From Thalassia testudinum (taxonomy: Eukaryota > Streptophyta > Magnoliopsida > Alismatales > Hydrocharitaceae): a stretch of DNA of 64,000 bases. The DNA lies in the NCBI GenBank assembly GCA_037157565.1, contig JAZHRO010000024.1, positions 9,616,501-9,680,500 on the forward strand, given 5' to 3'. The position numbers were made by a program, and so were the translations under genes. The stretch's first letter is position 1. Each line of letters opens with the position of its first letter. Positions 42,706 through 54,890 of the stretch are shown here, in pieces. The notes beneath the pieces were generated by a model. That model was not told the origin of the DNA. It did not search any database and was given only the letters and a program-made list of their open reading frames with translations.

Positions 42706-43555
42706 GGCAGTGGACATGTAGAGCATGGGGTTTATCGATTGGCTCAAACTCCACTTGCATCTGCATGTCGAGGAGAGGTATCCTCTACAACTGGGAGTGC
42801 ATTTCAGTGGCATCTCTGCCTTAGACATCTTCATTTGGATAGCCTTCGTCGAGTCATTCCACATAAATCTCCTACGACCCGAATTTATTGTGATGCTTGT
42901 CAGTTGTGTAAGCATTGTTGTTCCTCTTACCTGGTGAGTACTCGTCCTGGATCGACAGCCCTATTTGAGTTATTATACATGGATGTGTAGGGTCCGAGCA
43001 GAATACTAGACAAGCAGGGTCACTGTTACTACTTAGTAGTAGATGATTTTTCACGTCTATTTTGGGTGTTTTTATTGAAGAATAAATTAGATGTTGGATC
43101 TATCATTGAAAGTTTCATATTGGAGGTTAAGAATCAGTATTCAGCCGCTATTATATTAGTGAGATCTGATAATGCACTTGAGCTATGCACCACTAGGTTG
43201 TCTGCTTTCTACAAGTCCTATGGGATAGTGCACCAGACCACGTGTGCTCATACTTCTCAGCAGAACAAGGTGGCTGAGTGGAAGCATAGACATCTTCTAG
43301 ATGTGGCTCGTACCTTGTTGATCCACCACAATGTGCTTCCGGTATATTGGGAAGATGTAGTTTTTACAGCTTGCTATTTGATAATCGGATACCCAGCTCA
43401 GTACTTCATGAGTAGATACCTTGGCATATATTGCACCCTTAACGGGAGCTTTTTCATGTACCGCCACATGTGTTTGGTTGTGCTGCATTTATTCACCTTC
43501 TTTCTTAAGGACGAGACAAGTTGGCACCACGAGCAATTAAGTGCGTGTTTTTAGG
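42706..43555 (+). pseudogene. Element E integrase
   Basis: Gag-pre-integrase zinc-binding part (WHLCLRHLHLDSLRRVIPH ... CDACQLCKH) followed by the catalytic core: FELLYMDV, VVDDFSRLFWVFLL and the HTSQQNKVAEWKHRHLLDVA block. A TGG-to-TAG stop follows YMDV and a frame change occurs near 43560. Confidence 0.85.
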
Positions 43556-44159
43556 ATATTCATGGACTCAGAAAGGATATAAATGCTTCGATCCTCTTAC
43601 GGGTAGGCACTATGTAAGTGCCGATGTTACGTTTCATGAGTTTATTCCATATTTTTCTACTGCTGTCCAGAGTTTATCCCCTTAGGTTATAGAGGCTCCC
43701 ATGCCTATACCTCCTATTCCCTTAGAGGTGATACCTATTTCTTCTCCGCCACCTACTACGACTGGTCCTGTGAAGTTCACTGAACTCACTGTTACATATC
43801 AGCAACCTCATAGCACTTTTCAGATGCCACCTCCTACAGAAGCCACATAGACTTCACCATCTCCATCTCAGGAGACCACAGATAGGTTGCAGAATGATGA
43901 TAAGACACCCTCTGATAATAGATGCCGGGATGAGGATCTTTCTGCTTTACTGCCAATACAGGAGGATCAGATAGTTGATCTTGACCTTTCTATTGCCATT
44001 AGGAGGGCACCCCGCACCTGTGAGTCCAGATACCGTGTTGCAGGTAGTCTGGCTATTGATGGCCTTGGATCAGCTTTTGGGAGCTTTTGTCTTGCTCTTT
44101 CTACCGTATCAATCTCTGCCACCTACCAGCAGCTATGCTTGATCCAAAGTGGCGCTAGG

Positions 44160-45010
44160 CCATGAAGGATGAGATGGCTGCTCTTACATCACGTGGTACT
44201 TAGGATCTTACACCTTTACCAGAGGGTACTACAGTAGTTGGCTGCAGATGGGTGTTTGCAATCAAGTACAATCCAGATGGGTCCGTTGCACGCTACAAGA
44301 GTCGACTTGTTGCCAAAAGGTTCACCCAGACATATAGGGTGGACTTTTTTGACACTTTCTCACCAGTGGCTCGGTTATCTACAGTGAGGATTTTAATTTC
44401 TGTGGCAGTTAAGAGAGATTGGCATTTTTACCAACTTGATGTGAAGAATGCCTTTCTCTATGGAGATTTATAGGAGGAAGTCTACATGCAGCAGCCCATC
44501 GGTTACGAGGTCCAGGGGGAGTGTGTATGCAGGTTGCAGAAGGCTATTTATAGCCTCAAGTAGAGCTCGAGAGCTTGGTTTCAGAAGCTCTCCCAGGTGG
44601 TAGAGTCTGTGGGGTTCATCAGATCATTTGCAGATCATTCTTTATTTGTTAGAGAGATTGGAAAATGTATTGTGGCTCTTTTGGTATATGTTGATGACTT
44701 GATTATCACCGATGATGATACAGTAAGTGTGGCAGAGATCAAACAGACTTTGGTAGATCAGTTTGTGATGAATGATTTAGGGTCATTGAGATATTTTCTT
44801 AGGATAAAAGTAGCCCGTAGTAGGCGTGGTATTGTTCTATCTCAACGGAAATATGCCCTAGATGTTCTAGAGGAGACATGTATGCTAGGAGCCAAGTCGG
44901 CAAATATTCCCATTGATCCTAAGGTACGACTGTATGACCATGATGTAGAGCCAGTGGATGGTAGATAGTATCGCTAGTTGGTGGGAAAGTTGCTTTACTT
45001 GACAATTATT
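44160..45010 (+). pseudogene. Element E reverse transcriptase
   Basis: Copia RT motifs: [38 protein letters not shown], and the catalytic LLVYVDDLIIT, which is intact. Stops replace Gln codons after YGDL, after YSLK and within YRQLVG. Confidence 0.9.
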
Positions 45011-45149
45011 AGGCCAGATATTTGCTTTGCAGTAGGAAAGTTAAGCTAGTTTATGGAGAAACCTACCAGACAACACTGGGATGCAGCCATGATGGTGCTC
45101 AAGTACTTGAAGAGAGCATCAGGATAGGGTCTTCTCTTCACTAGGGGGA

Positions 45150-45640
45150 CATCCATGACCATAGTTGGATACTCTGATGCAGACTATGCAGGTAGCTATG
45201 ATGACAGAAAGTCTACCACAGGGTTCTGTATGTATGTTGCAGGGAATCTACTCACCTGGAAGAGCAAGAAACAGACAGCGGTGTCCGGATCCAATGCCGA
45301 GTCTGAGTATCTTGTTATGGCTCAGACATTGGCAGAGTTGATGTGGGTGAGATCCTTGCTGGGTATCTACATGTACAGATTGATGGGCTTATGAATTACG
45401 ATGTGATAACAGGGCTGCCACTTATATTGCTAACAATCCCATGTTCTATGAATGCACCAAACATGTAGAGGTAGATTGTCATTATACCAGAGATTTGATT
45501 CAGAAGGGGTTTATCTTCACCTCCCAGGTTACTTCAGAGGTGCAGACTGTTGATATCTTTACCTTCTAGCTAGATCTATTTTTGATACATGTGTGTCCAA
45601 GCTGAGCATGATTGATATCTATGCTCTAGCTTGAGGGGGA
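45150..45640 (+). pseudogene. Element E RNase H
   Basis: YSDADYAGSYDDRKSTTGFC, TWKSKKQTAVSGSNAESEY and a decayed NNPMFYECTKHVEVDCHYTRD block, the copia RNase H signature. Confidence 0.88.
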
Positions 45641-45996
45641 GTATTATGGAATCTAGCTATTTATTTATTCTATTGGTGTTATGTGGTGCTATGTATGTTT
45701 TGTTTTCTTCATGAGGTTTTATGGTAATTTGTACCCACCTCTCTCTCTATATAAAAAGAGGTAGTGTTAAAGAATAAAGTTGAGTTCATTTTTTCCAACT
45801 TATAACAATCCTCTAAATCAAGTAACAAACTCAATCTAGTCAAACCATATCTCCTAAATATAGAAAGAACAAATCCTTTAAACAAACCTACTAAACTTGC
45901 AATCTAAGAAAACCTAAAATAGGACTCTAAAACCTCTAAAACTAGTACCCACTTAGGCCCTTTGACTGGTTGCCACGTGGCTCTTCAATCTTCACA

Positions 45997-47186
45997 CTCC
46001 CCCTCAAGTCGAGGTCAGGAGGATGATGACTTGCTGAACTTGATGATGAAGCTAAATGCCCCACCATTTGTCTTCTTCTTCGAGCTTTGCTGTGACCTCT
46101 TGCGACCTTTGGAGTCATTGTGTCTCTGACAACCTCTATAGTCGTTGCGACGGTCGTCATTGTCTTCTTTTCTTTCTCTTCTCGAATCATGGCTCATATT
46201 TTCTTGAGATCTTCAGGAGTCAAAGAGTCCATATGTAAGGTGCTAGTAGCCCTACGTGGAGGCCTCTCGAACTTGTCCCACCATATCTCTTGTGGATGAT
46301 TTGTATGTTCATAATGTTGGCACTTAGGGTAGATGCGACTAGGACCTCGGCCATGCCTCCTTTCATGCCTCACATTTGTCCTTGGAATTGCAAGTGCGGA
46401 GTTGTCGCTTTTAAGCATGTTCTCCTCATCAGGAACCTCCATCTTTTTAAGACAGTAAAAGATGGTCTCAAGATCCATCTTCTCGTCGGATGCGAGGATC
46501 TGATCATGAGTGGCTCGATAATGGGGATACAACCCCGATAAAAACTTGGTAGCCTGTCAAACTGCACGTGTCTCTCTCTGCTTGTTGCAATCAAGAGGCT
46601 CGTAGATCTCTAATTCTTCAAACAAAGCCTCCATCTTCTTATAATACTTAGTCAAGAAGAGATTTCCCTAATTGGCTGTCCATATACAAGTATACAATTC
46701 ATTAATACGAGCATTACTAGATTTTTGGGCGTACCTTTTCTCAAGGGTTGTCCAAATCTTGTTCGTGATCTTTTTATAGAGCATGTTTGAGGCGATGGCA
46801 AGATCCAAGGAGTTCATTAACCAGTTCATGACAATATAATTCTTCTTCTCTTGCTTCTTTTTCTTGTCATCCTTCTGCTTAGGTGGGTTCTTTCAAGAGA
46901 ATATTGAGTTTCTGCTGATCTCCAACAAATATCTTAAAGGTGCTGGTCCACAAGATATAGTTGGAAGCACCTTGCAACTTGATGGTTGTTCTCGGAACAA
47001 CCACCTTGCCCTCTCCACGTAAGACACTGGATTTGATGAAGAGGTTTTATCAGAGATGAGGACCACACATGTGGCCTAGAAGAGGGCACGCAACGCACAA
47101 GAAAACCAACTTCTCTTTTGTGCATGAACTCTCCTACTCGATATGCCCACCAAGGAGCCGAGACTGTAAGCTCTAATATCATATGG
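45997..47186 (-). pseudogene. Element H gag
   Basis: Near 46985 (minus) it reads LQGASNYILWTSTFKIF, a copia gag start. Near 46300-46350 it has a decayed CCHC-like CQHYEHTNHPQEI stretch, and it runs to the end of the interior through basic and Ser-rich sequence. Stops and frameshifts occur throughout. There is no pol after it: the polypurine tract and LTR follow directly. Confidence 0.65.
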
Positions 47187-47690
47187 AGAATGGTGCGATT
47201 CGGAGGCGTGGAGGCTCCTGGCACAGCTAAAGTCCACGTGGGGACTATTCCACGTTGGAATAGCGAGAGAGAGGGAAGGATGGTGGTGGTGAGGGAGAGA
47301 GAGAGGGGGCTGGCAGCGGTAAGGAAGAGAGAGGAGAGGAGTTGATGTTGTTGGAAGAATTATTGTATTACTCAAAATAAGAAGGATTACAAAGACTCTC
47401 TCTTATAGAAGAGAGAACATATCATAATTCTCTAAATCAAGTAACAAACTTAATCTAATCAAATCATACATCCTAAATGTAGAAAAGAACAAATCTTCTA
47501 AACAAACTTACTAAAAATAAATCTACCAACTAAAGACAAAACTTGCAATCGAAGAAAATCCAAAACTAAACTCTAAAACCTCCAAAATTGGTACCCACTT
47601 GGGCCCTCTAATTGGCTGCCAGGTGGCATTGCCACGTGACCTGATTGACTGCCACGTGGCACTGCCATGTGTCTCTTCAATCTTAACACA
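47187..47690 (-). repeat. Element H 5' LTR
   Basis: Aligns with 45806-45996 and 41125-41222 (gaggagttgatgttgtt-like, gaattattgtattac-like and ctctaaatcaagtaac-like blocks). The 3' LTR lacks part of the region at 47200-47320. Confidence 0.78.
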
Positions 47691-47774
47691 AGGCAACCAG
47701 TAGAAATGGTCCACGTCAGCATGGGATAGAGGTTGTTGCAACGGCTGGATGTTGGTTATCACCCCTCCTCAAAT

Positions 47775-48400
47775 TTATGGTTGCTGGAAAACATGTAGTT
47801 TGTCTTGAATAGCTTGAAAAGTAGCTGGTTGTAGTGGCTTTGTGAGAGCGCCAGCGAGTTGGGCTTCTGTAGAGATGATTTTAACGAGGAGTTGGCCCTT
47901 TGTCACCTGGAAATCAATTTCTACGTGCTTGGTTCAAGCGTGGAATATTGGATATAAGGTGAGGTAAGTGGTACCCACATTATTGCAGAAGAGTTGAGGA
48001 GGATGGGTGGGTTTCACACCCAATGCATGCAACAGAGATCTAATCCAAACAAGTTCAATGGTTTTATCTGCAATTGTGCGGTACTCTGCTTCAGTGGAGG
48101 ATCGCAAGCAGAGTACCGCACGACACTAGTTTGCTTCTTTGACAGCCAAGAAATGGGGTTACTTCCAAGAAATACGACAAAGCCGGTGGTTGATTTTCTG
48201 TCAGGGGTGCAGGAGGCCTAATCCGCATATGAAAAGGCATACAACTGAGAATTGTTGTTGGTGGAGTAAAATAGCCTGAAAGACAAGGTTCCTTTGATGT
48301 ATCGAAGCAAGCGTTGGAGACATTCAAAATGGGCCGCGGTTGGTGAGTGCATGAACTGTGATAACCGGTTAACTGAGATATTGTTAATGTTGCATATTGA
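47775..48400 (-). pseudogene. Element G RNase H
   Basis: RLLRYIKGT, DRKSTTGFVVFLGSN, SWLSKKQTSVV.YSAESEYR and TKHVEIDFQ blocks on the minus strand, with a stop inside SYAD* and later breaks. Confidence 0.85.
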
Positions 48401-48407
48401 AAGCTGC

Positions 48408-49200
48408 CTAATATTTGCCGATATAAACTTGGATTGGCAAGAGATGCAGAGGAATTTTTCTGAAATATGCTGTCCTGGTTGATCGCCATGGGTGTTTTGA
48501 TGGATTTGAGGCCATCAAATTTCTATTTGATGAGTAAATCAGGTACTTTTGCCGTGATAAGTGAACACCTACATATGTTTGTTGGAGTTCAATGCCAAGG
48601 GAGTAGGTGAGGAATCCCAAGGTATGAACTGAAAACTCTTGTTGCATAACAACCAACAATGATTCCATAGAGGTCTTGGAGGAGCTAATGAGCAATATGT
48701 TATCCACATAAATCGATATGTACATGGTAACTATTGAGGACTAATAGATATAAAGAGATGCGTCGGTTTTTCAGCCAATAAAACCATAAGGGTGAAGAAA
48801 TTCAATTGGATGTTTGAACCATGCCCAGGGGGCTTGATGAAGCCCATAGAGTGACAGCTGGAGTTTACAGACGTGTAGGAAACTCAGGGTGGACAAATCC
48901 TGTGGTTGAGTCATGAAAATATCTTCATCAATGGTGTCATGGAGGAGGGCATTTTGAATATTGGTTGATAAACCAATTATTTGTCAGCGCTAAGCTCAGA
49001 ACTAAACGGATTGTTGTTGGTTTAACAAGGCTGAATGTTTCAGCATAATATAAGTGATGCCTTCTATTTGATGATAACTTTTGGTGACAAGCCTGGCCTT
49101 GTAGCGGCCTTGTAGCAATCAAGATCCCCATTGGATTTTCTTTTAATATGAAAAACCTATTTGTTGCCAACTAGATTCATGGTGGGTTCATAGGGAACTA
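48408..49200 (-). pseudogene. Element G reverse transcriptase
   Basis: KENPMGIL, YAETFSLVKPTTIRLVLSLA and, at 48725, YVDNILLI in place of the catalytic YVDD (Asp to Asn), so catalysis would be lost even if translated. Frame changes separate the blocks. Confidence 0.85.
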
Positions 49201-49679
49201 GTGTTCAGGTCTTATTGTCAAATAATGCATTGAATTCATTGTGCATAGCATCAACCAAGTTGCTGTTTTAATGGCTTGAGTGTGTGAGGTGGGCTTCTGT
49301 TCATTGTACAAATTATGTAGTGAGCTAGGCAAGGGATGGAGCGTGGCAGAGAATATCTTCTTCCTGTTAATTCCATGCATTAATCGGGTTACAATTTGAT
49401 GAGTTCTTTTGCGATATTGGTGGTGGAGGAGATGGGGACAGGTGGGGTCTAGGTTGGGGAGATGGTGGGAGGGTGTTGGAGGTTGGTTGGTGAGTAACTG
49501 GATGCTATGTGGGTGGGGCAGTTAAGTGTGATGGGGTGGGTTGAGAGGAGGGTAAGATATTGGAAGGAACAGGGAGGGATGCAAAGATGTTGTCGGTGGA
49601 GGAAAGTTTTGGTGGTGTGTTTGCGGCTTGTTTCAGTGGAAAGTGGGATTCATTAAATTGAAAAGCTGGGCAATGGTGA
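49200..49679 (-). pseudogene. Element G linker between integrase and RT
   Basis: A degenerate region expected to encode the integrase C-terminus and linker. Only weak reading-frame remnants remain. Confidence 0.45.
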
Positions 49680-49884
49680 TTTTATTTGTAATGGGATTAA
49701 GGCAATTGCATGGTTTGTAGTGTGGTGTATAACCAAGGAATATTTATAGGAAGGAGCGTGGTTGGAATTTATATTTGTTGTATGGCCTTAGAAGGGGATA
49801 GTATAGGTAGTCAGGTTTGAGATTAAAGAGGAGTGTATATGGTGGAATGTGTTTGGCGGTAAGTGATGGGAGATAATTGATAAG
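49680..49884 (-). repeat. Left copy of the ~205-bp repeat flanking element F
   Basis: Part of element G just after the integrase core. It is repeated at 54891-55104 on the other side of F, with scattered substitutions and a 24-bp indel, in the same orientation. Confidence 0.88.
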
Positions 49885-50541
49885 TGTTATAGAGCCTCCC
49901 ATAGTCTATTTTTTATTTTTATATTTCTCTGTGAACCTCCATTGCTATTTTCCCTTCCACCTCCTCTATAAAAGAGGTGTTAGGGTTTTCTAATTACGAT
50001 TAAATCATTTGGTTATCCTAACTTGGTATCAGAGTTGTAACCCTAGGTTGTTGCTCTGATGTCCCACCTCCACAGCCGTCGAACCCCTCCACCCGCGCCC
50101 TTCTTCCTTCGCTTGTCTCCTCATCGCCGGCAACTGCAGGCGACCTACACCTCATTGCCGGCAACGTTTGCAGATCGGCTGGTCGCCTGATCGCCCTGGA
50201 GACCACCTGCAGCACAGGGGCACGTGCCTAGCGCTCCTACAGGGGGTTGTTGACCCTGCTTCAGGTCCTAGCAGCCTGCACCGCGTCGCCGTGGGAGGCT
50301 GATTGCCGGTCTGCCGGTGAGGAGAGGAGCCTAAGCACCCTTAGGCGACAGCACTAGGGGCACCCCTTTGCCCTAGTGCGTGCCTACGCCCATCCCAAGG
50401 GGCTATGGGTTGTTCTCACGAGATTTGAGATGCATTTATCTCCAATCAAGCATGAGAAGAACCCTTTGTCCGCGTGATTCTTGGATGCAGCAGGTCTGAT
50501 TTTTCCTGATTACGGGTCTGTTGCATCGTTTTTGATCTCCA

Positions 50542-51445
50542 TTGGGCATGATGAGTGAGTTTGAAATCTCATCGGTTACCGTAGGAGTTTCCAGGTCATA
50601 TAAGAACCCATTCTTTATGCCAATTGTCAAGTTGGACGAGACCTACTATGCACAGTGGTCTCAAACTTTCTTTATGACCGTGGAGGGTCATGACAAGGAG
50701 CACTTGTTGCTCGAATCTGAGCTAGAGAACAAGATTGGCAAGAATGTATCGTAGAAGATAATGTGATGGTTAGATCTTGGATCATGAATACTGTCTCTTC
50801 TCGTCTTGGTGATAGCATTATGTATCACAAGACTGCAAAGGAGATGTGGGATCTTCTCTACACCACCTATTCGCACGAGAAGAATTTCAGCCGAGTGTTT
50901 CAGATCCATTTGACTTGAGGAGTCTCAGCCAAGAGGATCGGACTCTTGCGCAGTATTATACTGATCTCAAGGGATTACTTGAGAAGTATAATGCTGCATG
51001 GCCTGTTTGCACTTATGCTAGTTAGAGGGAGTATAGGAAGAAGTATGAAGTTCTGCAGTTTCTCAGTGGTCTTGGACCTGAATATGAGGGCTCCTCTGCT
51101 CAGATTCTTGCACTCCCAGATCTACCTTCCTTGGAGGAAGTGTATAGTAGGTTGAATAGAATTGTGATAAAATCACAGCCTACTATTGTTGATCTCTTGA
51201 TCAGACGACAGACTTACTTGCTTCTGGTGGACATGGAGGTCGGGGTGTGCCTTCCACTCGTGAACGTAGTCGTGGACGTGGACAAACTGGTTGACTACAT
51301 GTCACGTGCACCTTTTGTGGCAAGACTGTCCATGTGGAGGACAAATGTTGAGTCAAATATGGTCGTCCTCCCATTGCTAATTAGGCCACGACTTTGCCTG
51401 ATGACTAGCCTCTGTTGGTCACGAGAGTCGAGTTTGATGCTATGA
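50542..51445 (+). pseudogene. Element F gag
   Basis: Opens SEFEISSVTVGVSRSYKNPFF, a copia gag start; a WDLLYTTYS block; then, in shifted frames, DLKGLLEKYNAAWP, FLSGLGPEYEG and a CCHC zinc knuckle CTFCGKTVHVEDKC near 51310-51350. There are at least two frame shifts and a stop after GKNVS. 50035-50541 is a GC-rich leader. Confidence 0.82.
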
Positions 51446-52016
51446 TTCAGCGGTTCTCTTAGATGAACCAAGACACAACTACTGCTGCCACTGCTACTCC
51501 TGATACTGCTGCTTTAGCATCCTCCTCATGTAGTATTTTTGGTTTTGCTATTCAGGATTCAAATATTGTTAAGAATTCATTGTTGGTTGGCTCCAGTGCA
51601 TCTCTAGGCAATTGAGTGACAATGAATATGCTTTTCAGAGATTGCAGTCAGCTCCACCGATAGAACTGTTCAGGTGGCTGATGGGTGCCATTCCAGAGTT
51701 GACGACCAAGGGGATATGGCTGTGACCCCTACACTTCGGCTACCAAATGTTTTATTTGTTCTTGATTTTCCCATTAGCTTTCTGTTTGTTAGTTGGATTA
51801 TTAAAGATCTAAACTGCTGGGCTCTATTTGATGCTATGGGATGTGTATTTCATGACAAACTCATAGGGAGGATGATTAGTGGCAGACATGAGGAGGGGGG
51901 AGTCTATCACCTAGTCTAGAGTCCATTTACTGGTTCATGTCAGGGGGAGGTTGCTCTGTATTGCTACTTAGTGGCACAGATGACTTAGACGCCCTTCTCT
52001 GGATAGGTTACGACAT
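51446..52016 (+). pseudogene. Element F protease / pre-integrase region
   Basis: Retains LRLPNVLFVLDFPISFLFVS, the block after the protease, and HEEGGVYHLV before the integrase zinc finger. The protease active site is not visible. Confidence 0.6.
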
Positions 52017-53241
52017 GTGATCCCCCATATGTCACCTGTTGCTCAGATTACCTGTGAGCCGTGCCAACTGGGCAAACATCACAGGAATAGTTTTTCTGTC
52101 GGTTCTTCCACTAGTTCGTCTGCATATTTTGATTTGATTTATATGGATATATGGGGGCTTAGTCGTGTATCTGATCGGCTGGGTCATAAATATTACTTGG
52201 TCATTGTTGACGATTTCTCCGGAATGTCTTGGTTATTTTTGTTGAAAAATAAGGTAGATGTTGGTAGTGTGATTGAATATTTTATAGTTCAAATAAAGAA
52301 TCAGTTTTCTACTATGATTAAGATTGTCAGACTTGATAATGCAAAAGAATTCCTTACAATGCGTTTGCAATCTTTTTATCGTATGCACGGAATTATTCAT
52401 TAAATCAGTTGCCCTCATACTTCTCAGCAAAATGTGGTGGCTGAAAGGAGACATAGATATTTGTTGGATGTGGCACACACTCTTCTCATTCATCATAATG
52501 GTTCTTCCAGATTTTAGGGTGATGCTGTACTTACAGCCTGCTACTTAATTAATCGACTGCCTAATTTTCTGTCCAGGATCGGTACCATGGCAAATTCTTT
52601 TTCCTAACAAAGAATTATTTTACGTGTCACCCAAATTTGAGTATGTTGCTTTTGTTCACATACATGGTCTAGGACATGATACGCTTGCACCTCGTGCTGT
52701 GAAATGTGTCTTTTGGGGCTACAATTCCACTAAAAAACGATATAGATGCTATGATGCTTGCACCAGACATCACTTCGTCAGTGCGGATGTGACCTTCCAT
52801 GAGGAGATTCCCTATTTCTCCACAGCAGGGCATGACATCATTGCTGATACTGAATGTGTGCCTATGCTTGTTCCCCTAGTCCAGCTAAAAGAGATACCAA
52901 TCACTTCTGCTCCAGTTGATATAGGTGTAGAGCTTCTCGGATACAGTCAGCCACCTCATGTGTACACCTTGGCTGTCTCTTACAGACAGAGACCCCTCTC
53001 TCCTCCCCCCCCAGCCATTGAGGATACTGATCCCTCTTCTTCCTATGATGATTCTCCAGGTCTATATGATGATTCTGTTGCTAATCCTAATGTGGATCTT
53101 CCTATTGCTATTAAGAAGGTTCCATGTTCGTGCCCATTTAGATATCGAGTTCCTGATGATCCTCTTACTACTAATATTGGACGATCATTTGCTAGGTTTA
53201 CTACAACACTGATGGCTACTGTTGTTCCTACTAGTCACTAG
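52017..53241 (+). pseudogene. Element F integrase and C-terminal region
   Basis: CEPCQLGKHHRNSF zinc-binding end, FDLIYMDIWG, VDDFSGMSWLFLLKNK, and in the next frame HTSQQNVVAERRHRYLL. After a frame change, the 205-residue ORF at 52624-53241 covers the GKR-like end (AVKCVFWGYNSTKKRYRCYD) and the variable Pro-rich linker before RT. Confidence 0.88.
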
Positions 53242-53269
53242 CATGCCATGCTTCATCTCAAATGGTAGC

Positions 53270-54110
53270 TAGCCATGGAGGATGAGATGGCTGCTCTTCG
53301 GTCTCGAGGCACTTGGGATCCTACTTCCTTGGTGCTCATGTTGTTGGATGTAAATGGGCATTTACTCTTAAATATAATTCAGATAGCTCTATATCACGAT
53401 GTAAAGTACACTCAGTTGCCAAAGGATTTACTTAAACTTATGAAGTAGATTTCTTTGACACTTTTTTCCAGTGGCTAGACTACCTACAGTTCATAGTCTT
53501 CTTTCTATTACAACACATTATGATTGGGATTTATATCAGCTAGATGTCAAAAATGTATTTTTATATGGAGACTTGCAAGAAGAAGTTTATATGCAGCAGC
53601 CCCCTGGTTTTGAGATTAAGGGAGAGTGTGTGTATAAACTTAGAAAGGCCATTTATGGTCTTAAACAAAGTCTTCGAGCTTGGTTCAAAAAATTGTCTAA
53701 GGTGGTGCAAGACATTGGACTCAAGCGATCTTTTGTCGATCACTCTCTATTTGTTGGGAAGAGTGATAAGGGAGTCGTGGTATTACTTGTATATATATCG
53801 ATAATATTATTATTTATGGAGATGATGCAGCAGGGATACAGAAGGTGAAACAAACTTTGGCTAACAAGTTTGTTATGACTGATTTGGGCACTTTGAGATA
53901 CTTCCTTGGCATCGAGGTGGCCGGTGGCAAGGATGGGATTACGATTTCCTAGTGGAAGTATGCTATTGATCTTCTCAAGGACACAAGAATGTTGGGTGTC
54001 AAGCTTGTCAATATTCTAATGGATCCTAAGGGACATCTATATGATGAAAAGTCTCCTCAAGTTGATAGTAGATTATATCGACAGCTTATTGGTTAATTAC
54101 TTTATCTTAC
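53270..54110 (+). pseudogene. Element F reverse transcriptase
   Basis: VARLPTV... start, QLDVKNVFLYGDLQEEVYMQ, KAIYGLKQSLRAWFKKLS and DHSLFVG. A small deletion and frameshift near 53795 removes the YVDD box. Later DLGTLRYFLGIEVA in another frame shows the rest survives. Confidence 0.88.
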
Positions 54111-54239
54111 CATTATCAGGCTAGATATTTCATTAGCTGTTGGAAAATTGAGTTAATTTATAAGCAAGTCTACAAGGCAACATTGGGTGGCAACAATGCA
54201 AGTTCTCAGGTACCTTAAAAAGGCACCTGGCAGAGGTTG

Positions 54240-54690
54240 ATTGTTTAGGAGAGGATTACTTAAGTAGGTTGTTGGCTATTCTAATGCCGATTATGTAGGA
54301 TGCCTTACAGATAGAAAATCTACGACTGATTTCTGCACTTATCTACCTGTAAATCTTGTGACATGGAGAAGCAAGAAACAGGCTGTGCTTTCCAGATCAA
54401 GTACAGAATCTGAGTATCGAGCTATGGCTAAAACAACAGCAGAGATGGTGTGGCTACTGGCTATATTACAGGACTTGTATATTCAGACTCAGTTACCTAT
54501 GGAGATGCGGTGTGACAACAGAGTTGCAGCATACATCGCAAATAATCCTATGTTTCACGAGAGGACAAAACACATGGAGGTGGATTGTCATTACACTCAT
54601 GATTTGATTTAGAGGGGCATCATCTATACTACAACCGTCACTTTTGAAGAACAGATTGCAGATGTGTTCACTAAGTCATTGGCTAGAGCT
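54240..54690 (+). pseudogene. Element F RNase H
   Basis: SNADYVGCLTDRKST, TWRSKKQAVLSRSSTESEYRAM and NNPMFHERTKHMEVDCHYTHD, then a stop and the PPT. The catalytic DADY box reads NADY here (Asp to Asn). Confidence 0.88.
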
Positions 54691-54890
54691 TCTTTTGACA
54701 CATGTTGTAACAAGCTGAACATGATTAACATTTATATTTCAACTTGAGGGGGAGTGTTGTAAAGCCTCCCATAGTCTATTTTTTATTTTTATATTTCTAT
54801 GTGGACCTCCATTGCTATTTTTCCTTCCACCTCCTCTATAAAAGAGGTGTTAGGGTTTTTTTAATTATGATTAACTCATTTGGTTTATTT

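Larger units (their letters stand above)
41228..45800 (+). mobile_element. Element E, full-length degenerate Ty1/copia element
   Basis: TSD TATAA (41223-41227 and 45801-45805). Short LTRs of about 150-160 bp (41228-41389 and 45650-45800), primer site TTGGTATCAGAGC at 41389-41401, and polypurine tract GAGGGGGAG at 45641-45649. Coding order is gag/protease, integrase, RT, RNase H, i.e. copia order. Several in-frame stops and frameshifts kill it. Confidence 0.9.
41095..47690 (-). mobile_element. Element H, gag-only copia element (one LTR split by E)
   Basis: Minus orientation. 5' LTR 47187-47690; 3' LTR 45806-45996 plus about 41095-41227, split by element E at TATAA. The primer-site-like TGATATTAGAGC lies just inside the 5' LTR (about 47171-47184), and a GAGGGGGAG tract abuts the 3' LTR. 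The interior is only about 1.2 kb and holds gag sequence without pol. The outer boundary at 41095 is approximate and no TSD was confirmed. Confidence 0.72.
49885..54890 (+). mobile_element. Element F, full-length degenerate Ty1/copia element
   Basis: 5' LTR 49885-50022 (138 bp, TATA ctctataaaag), primer site TTGGTATCAGAG at 50023-50034, polypurine tract GAGGGGGAG at 54746-54754, and 3' LTR from 54755 lacking its last roughly 10 bp. Same family as I and close to E. The missing LTR end and duplicated flank show rearrangement at the right junction. Confidence 0.9.

Noticed and set aside
46194..46532. Independent host gene encoding a zinc-finger protein
   Set aside because: The decayed CCHC stretch and flanking LTRs identify it as the gag of copia element H.
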